This document shows, in pieces, positions 39,015 through 40,762 of a stretch of 40,762 nt of DNA (its first letter is position 1; each line of letters starts with the position of its first letter). The stretch spans positions 1 through 40,762 of the forward strand of contig JAHYYK010000016.1 in assembly GCA_019425005.1 (NCBI GenBank), read 5' to 3'. Below the pieces are notes generated by a model. The model ran no database searches and was not told where the DNA came from. It saw only the letters and a program-made list of their open reading frames with translations. The translations under genes and the position numbers were made by a program. The DNA comes from Collinsella sp. (lineage in GTDB: Bacteria > Actinomycetota > Coriobacteriia > Coriobacteriales > Coriobacteriaceae).

Positions 39015-40757
39015 ATGGCGAACGACAGCAAGACATGGCGGTGCGGAAAGTACGAGCTCAGCTTTGACCGTCCGCGCATCATGGGCGTCCTCAACGTGAC
39101 GCCCGATTCGTTTAGCGATGGCGGGGAGCACTTCGACCCCGATGCCGCCATCGAGTACGGCCTGGCGATGCTCGACGCCGGCGCCGACATCATCGACGTG
39201 GGCGGCGAGTCCACGCGCCCTGGTTTTACCCCGGTCAACCCCGACGAGGAGGCTCGCCGCGTGCTGCCCGTGGTGCGCGCGCTGGCCAAGGAGGGCGCCA
39301 TCGTCTCGATCGACACGCGTCATGTGGCGGTTGCCAAGGCGGCCGTGCGCTGCGGCGCCTCGATCGTCAACGACGTGACGGGCTTCACTGATCCCAAGAT
39401 GGTCGAGTTCGTTAAGACGAGCACCTGCGGCGTCATCGTGATGCATGCCGGCGAGGTCGCCGCGCCCGCCCGCACGCACGCAACGGTGCAGCTCGATACC
39501 TCGGCTGCGGCGTTTGTTGCCGAGAAGGCACGCGAAGCGGCTGCCGAGGCCGCGCGCGAGGCCGAGAAGCCGGCCCGTCGCCGTCGCGGCAAGTTGCTGG
39601 GCGAGCCCAAGGTTGAGGCCAAGCTTCCGGGCGGTGTGGTACAGCCCTCACTGCCGTTTGGCGAGCCGGAGCCCACGTCCGAGCCTGCAAGCGAGCAGGA
39701 GACGCCCGCCGCCGAGCGGGCTGCTGCCGCCGAGACCGTCGCGCCCGCACCCGAGGCCGCGCCCGCAGCCACCGAGGCCGAATCGGAGTCCAATGACCGC
39801 CTGGCCGCCATGATGCGCCGCAGCGCCCGCCGCGAGGAGGCCTACGTGCCCACCTCTCAGCTCCGCCGCTTTACCCTGCCCGATTCGGCGCCCATCATGC
39901 GCCGCGTCATGGGCTTTCTGTCCGACCAGGCCCGCACACTCATCCATGCCGGCGTGTCGCGCGACCGCATCTGCATCGATCCTGGCCCGGGCTTTGGTAA
40001 GTCGGCTAACGAGGACATCGTCATCCAGCGCGAGACTGCCAAGATGGCGTCACTGGGCTATCCGCTCATGTGCGCCGTGTCGCGCAAGCGTTTTGTGGGC
40101 GCTGTCTCGGGCGTGACCGAGGCCGCCGCGCGCGATGCCGCTACGTTTGGCGTGTGCCTGGGCGCCATCCAGGCCGGTGCCAACATCGTGCGCGTGCACG
40201 ACGCCGCGGGTTTTGCGCAGTTCCTGAACGGTTACTGGGCCGTCGCCAAGCCGCAGCCGCGCCGTGCGTTTGTGGCCGTGGGCTCCAACCTGGGGCATCG
40301 TTGCGACAACATCCGCGCCGCGCGCGACATGATCGCCGAGATTCCGCTCACCTGCGTGTCCAACTCCTCCAAGATCTACGAGAGCGAGCCGGCCTACGAG
40401 ACGCGCCAGGACGCGTTTGCCAACGCTGTCATCGAGATTAAGACCGAGCTGGCGCCGTTGGTGCTGCTCGACGAGCTCATGAAGATCGAGGTCGAGCTGG
40501 GGCGCGACCGCTCCAAAAAGGCCAAGGCCAACGGTCCGCGCACCATCGACCTGGACCTGCTGTGGATGGACGGCGAGACCCACGGCGGCAAAAAGCTGCG
40601 CCTGCCGCATCCGCTGATCGGCGAACGCGATTTTGTGCTGGTGCCGCTCGAGGACCTGATGCACGACCCGGCGCGGTTCTTCCGCTACAACGGCGTCGAG
40701 GTCAAGGAGCCCGAGGACCGCGTGGGCCATATCGTGGGCGAATTGGGGCGTATGTAG
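39015..40757 (+). CDS. folP: Dihydropteroate synthase fused to HPPK (FolP-FolK) with a large low-complexity insertion
   Basis: The 580-residue fusion makes dihydropteroate and its precursor 6-hydroxymethyl-dihydropterin pyrophosphate in folate synthesis. FolP motifs are NVTPDSFSDGG, DIIDVGGESTRPG, SIDTRHV, NDVTG, DPGPGFGKS, AVSRKRF and VRVHD. FolK motifs are VAVGSNLG, SKIYESEPAYE, GRDRSKKAKANGPRTIDLD, and PHPLIGERDFVL. Between the FolP strand VIVMHA (about residue 145) and PIMRRVMGF (about 293) lies a roughly 140-residue Ala-, Glu-, Pro- and Arg-rich stretch absent from ordinary FolP. It is still in frame and interrupts the loop before the IDPGPGFGKS strand. The start at 39015 follows AGGAGG; a longer frame from 38952 has no ribosome site. 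An ATG at 40758 may begin a next gene. Confidence 0.95.
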   Translation: MANDSKTWRCGKYELSFDRPRIMGVLNVTPDSFSDGGEHFDPDAAIEYGLAMLDAGADIIDVGGESTRPGFTPVNPDEEARRVLPVVRALAKEGAIVSIDTRHVAVAKAAVRCGASIVNDVTGFTDPKMVEFVKTSTCGVIVMHAGEVAAPARTHATVQLDTSAAAFVAEKAREAAAEAAREAEKPARRRRGKLLGEPKVEAKLPGGVVQPSLPFGEPEPTSEPASEQETPAAERAAAAETVAPAPEAAPAATEAESESNDRLAAMMRRSARREEAYVPTSQLRRFTLPDSAPIMRRVMGFLSDQARTLIHAGVSRDRICIDPGPGFGKSANEDIVIQRETAKMASLGYPLMCAVSRKRFVGAVSGVTEAAARDAATFGVCLGAIQAGANIVRVHDAAGFAQFLNGYWAVAKPQPRRAFVAVGSNLGHRCDNIRAARDMIAEIPLTCVSNSSKIYESEPAYETRQDAFANAVIEIKTELAPLVLLDELMKIEVELGRDRSKKAKANGPRTIDLDLLWMDGETHGGKKLRLPHPLIGERDFVLVPLEDLMHDPARFFRYNGVEVKEPEDRVGHIVGELGRM

Positions 40758-40762
40758 ATGAT

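Noticed and set aside
1..40762. tRNA or rRNA genes
   Set aside because: No cloverleaf with a GGTTCRA-type T-arm and no conserved rRNA stretch were recognised by eye. A tRNAscan run would settle this; one hit would overturn it.

Overview
The window is about 41 kb of GC-rich bacterial chromosome. Gene content, codon use and intergenic repeats fit a Coriobacteriia gut actinobacterium, most likely Collinsella. This is a judgement from recognised protein families and was not tested by database search. No rRNA, tRNA, integrase or transposase gene was recognised.

Layout. 1-2172: 3' end of a class B sortase, a MoaE-like protein, and a convergent CmpB-type membrane protein. 2459-6081: purF, purM and purN. 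6207-8525: a lone PTS EIIA, a membrane-anchored PpiC foldase and a YqeY protein. 8812-11841: a polar amino-acid ABC importer (ATPase, Tat-type lipoprotein receptor, two permeases). 12013-15509: a cytidylate-kinase-like protein, an AAA ATPase with a winged helix, and an MFS-LuxR fusion. 15734-25066: surface proteins, namely an LAATG-anchored modular protein and a very large leucine-rich-repeat protein split by one in-frame TAA. 25461-27700: a bifurcating transhydrogenase pair (NfnA and GltA/NfnB). 28074-33226: pth, prs and glmU, with a foreign-looking nuclease-like gene and two inverted-repeat elements between pth and prs. 33420-36674: an ECF importer (EcfT, fused double EcfA, S component). 37214-40757: exonuclease III, a sirtuin and a FolP-FolK fusion.

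How the genes work together. The purine genes, Prs (PRPP supply), folate synthesis and PurN (formyl-folate user) form a nucleotide and one-carbon theme. GlmU feeds the cell wall. The sorting signals on the surface proteins imply sortase attachment; the partial sortase at the edge is 15 kb away and is not necessarily the partner.

The most unusual content is non-coding. Several families of short palindromic elements fill the intergenic spaces. (1) 15-nt half-repeats in alternating orientation form 55-bp hairpins phased at exactly 81 bp in two arrays, plus one single copy; each locus ends in a second repeat type. (2) GGGGACAG-bearing palindromes occur at about eleven sites, two of them starting exactly at a stop codon. 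(3) Two 200-bp elements with 24-bp terminal inverted repeats flank the nuclease-like gene. (4) Two adjacent long stem-loops have related loops but unrelated, fully paired stems. (5) An inverted-repeat element lies in frame inside the fused EcfA. These repeats also appear to have reshaped genes: the MFS-LuxR C-terminus reads into them after an apparent frameshift.
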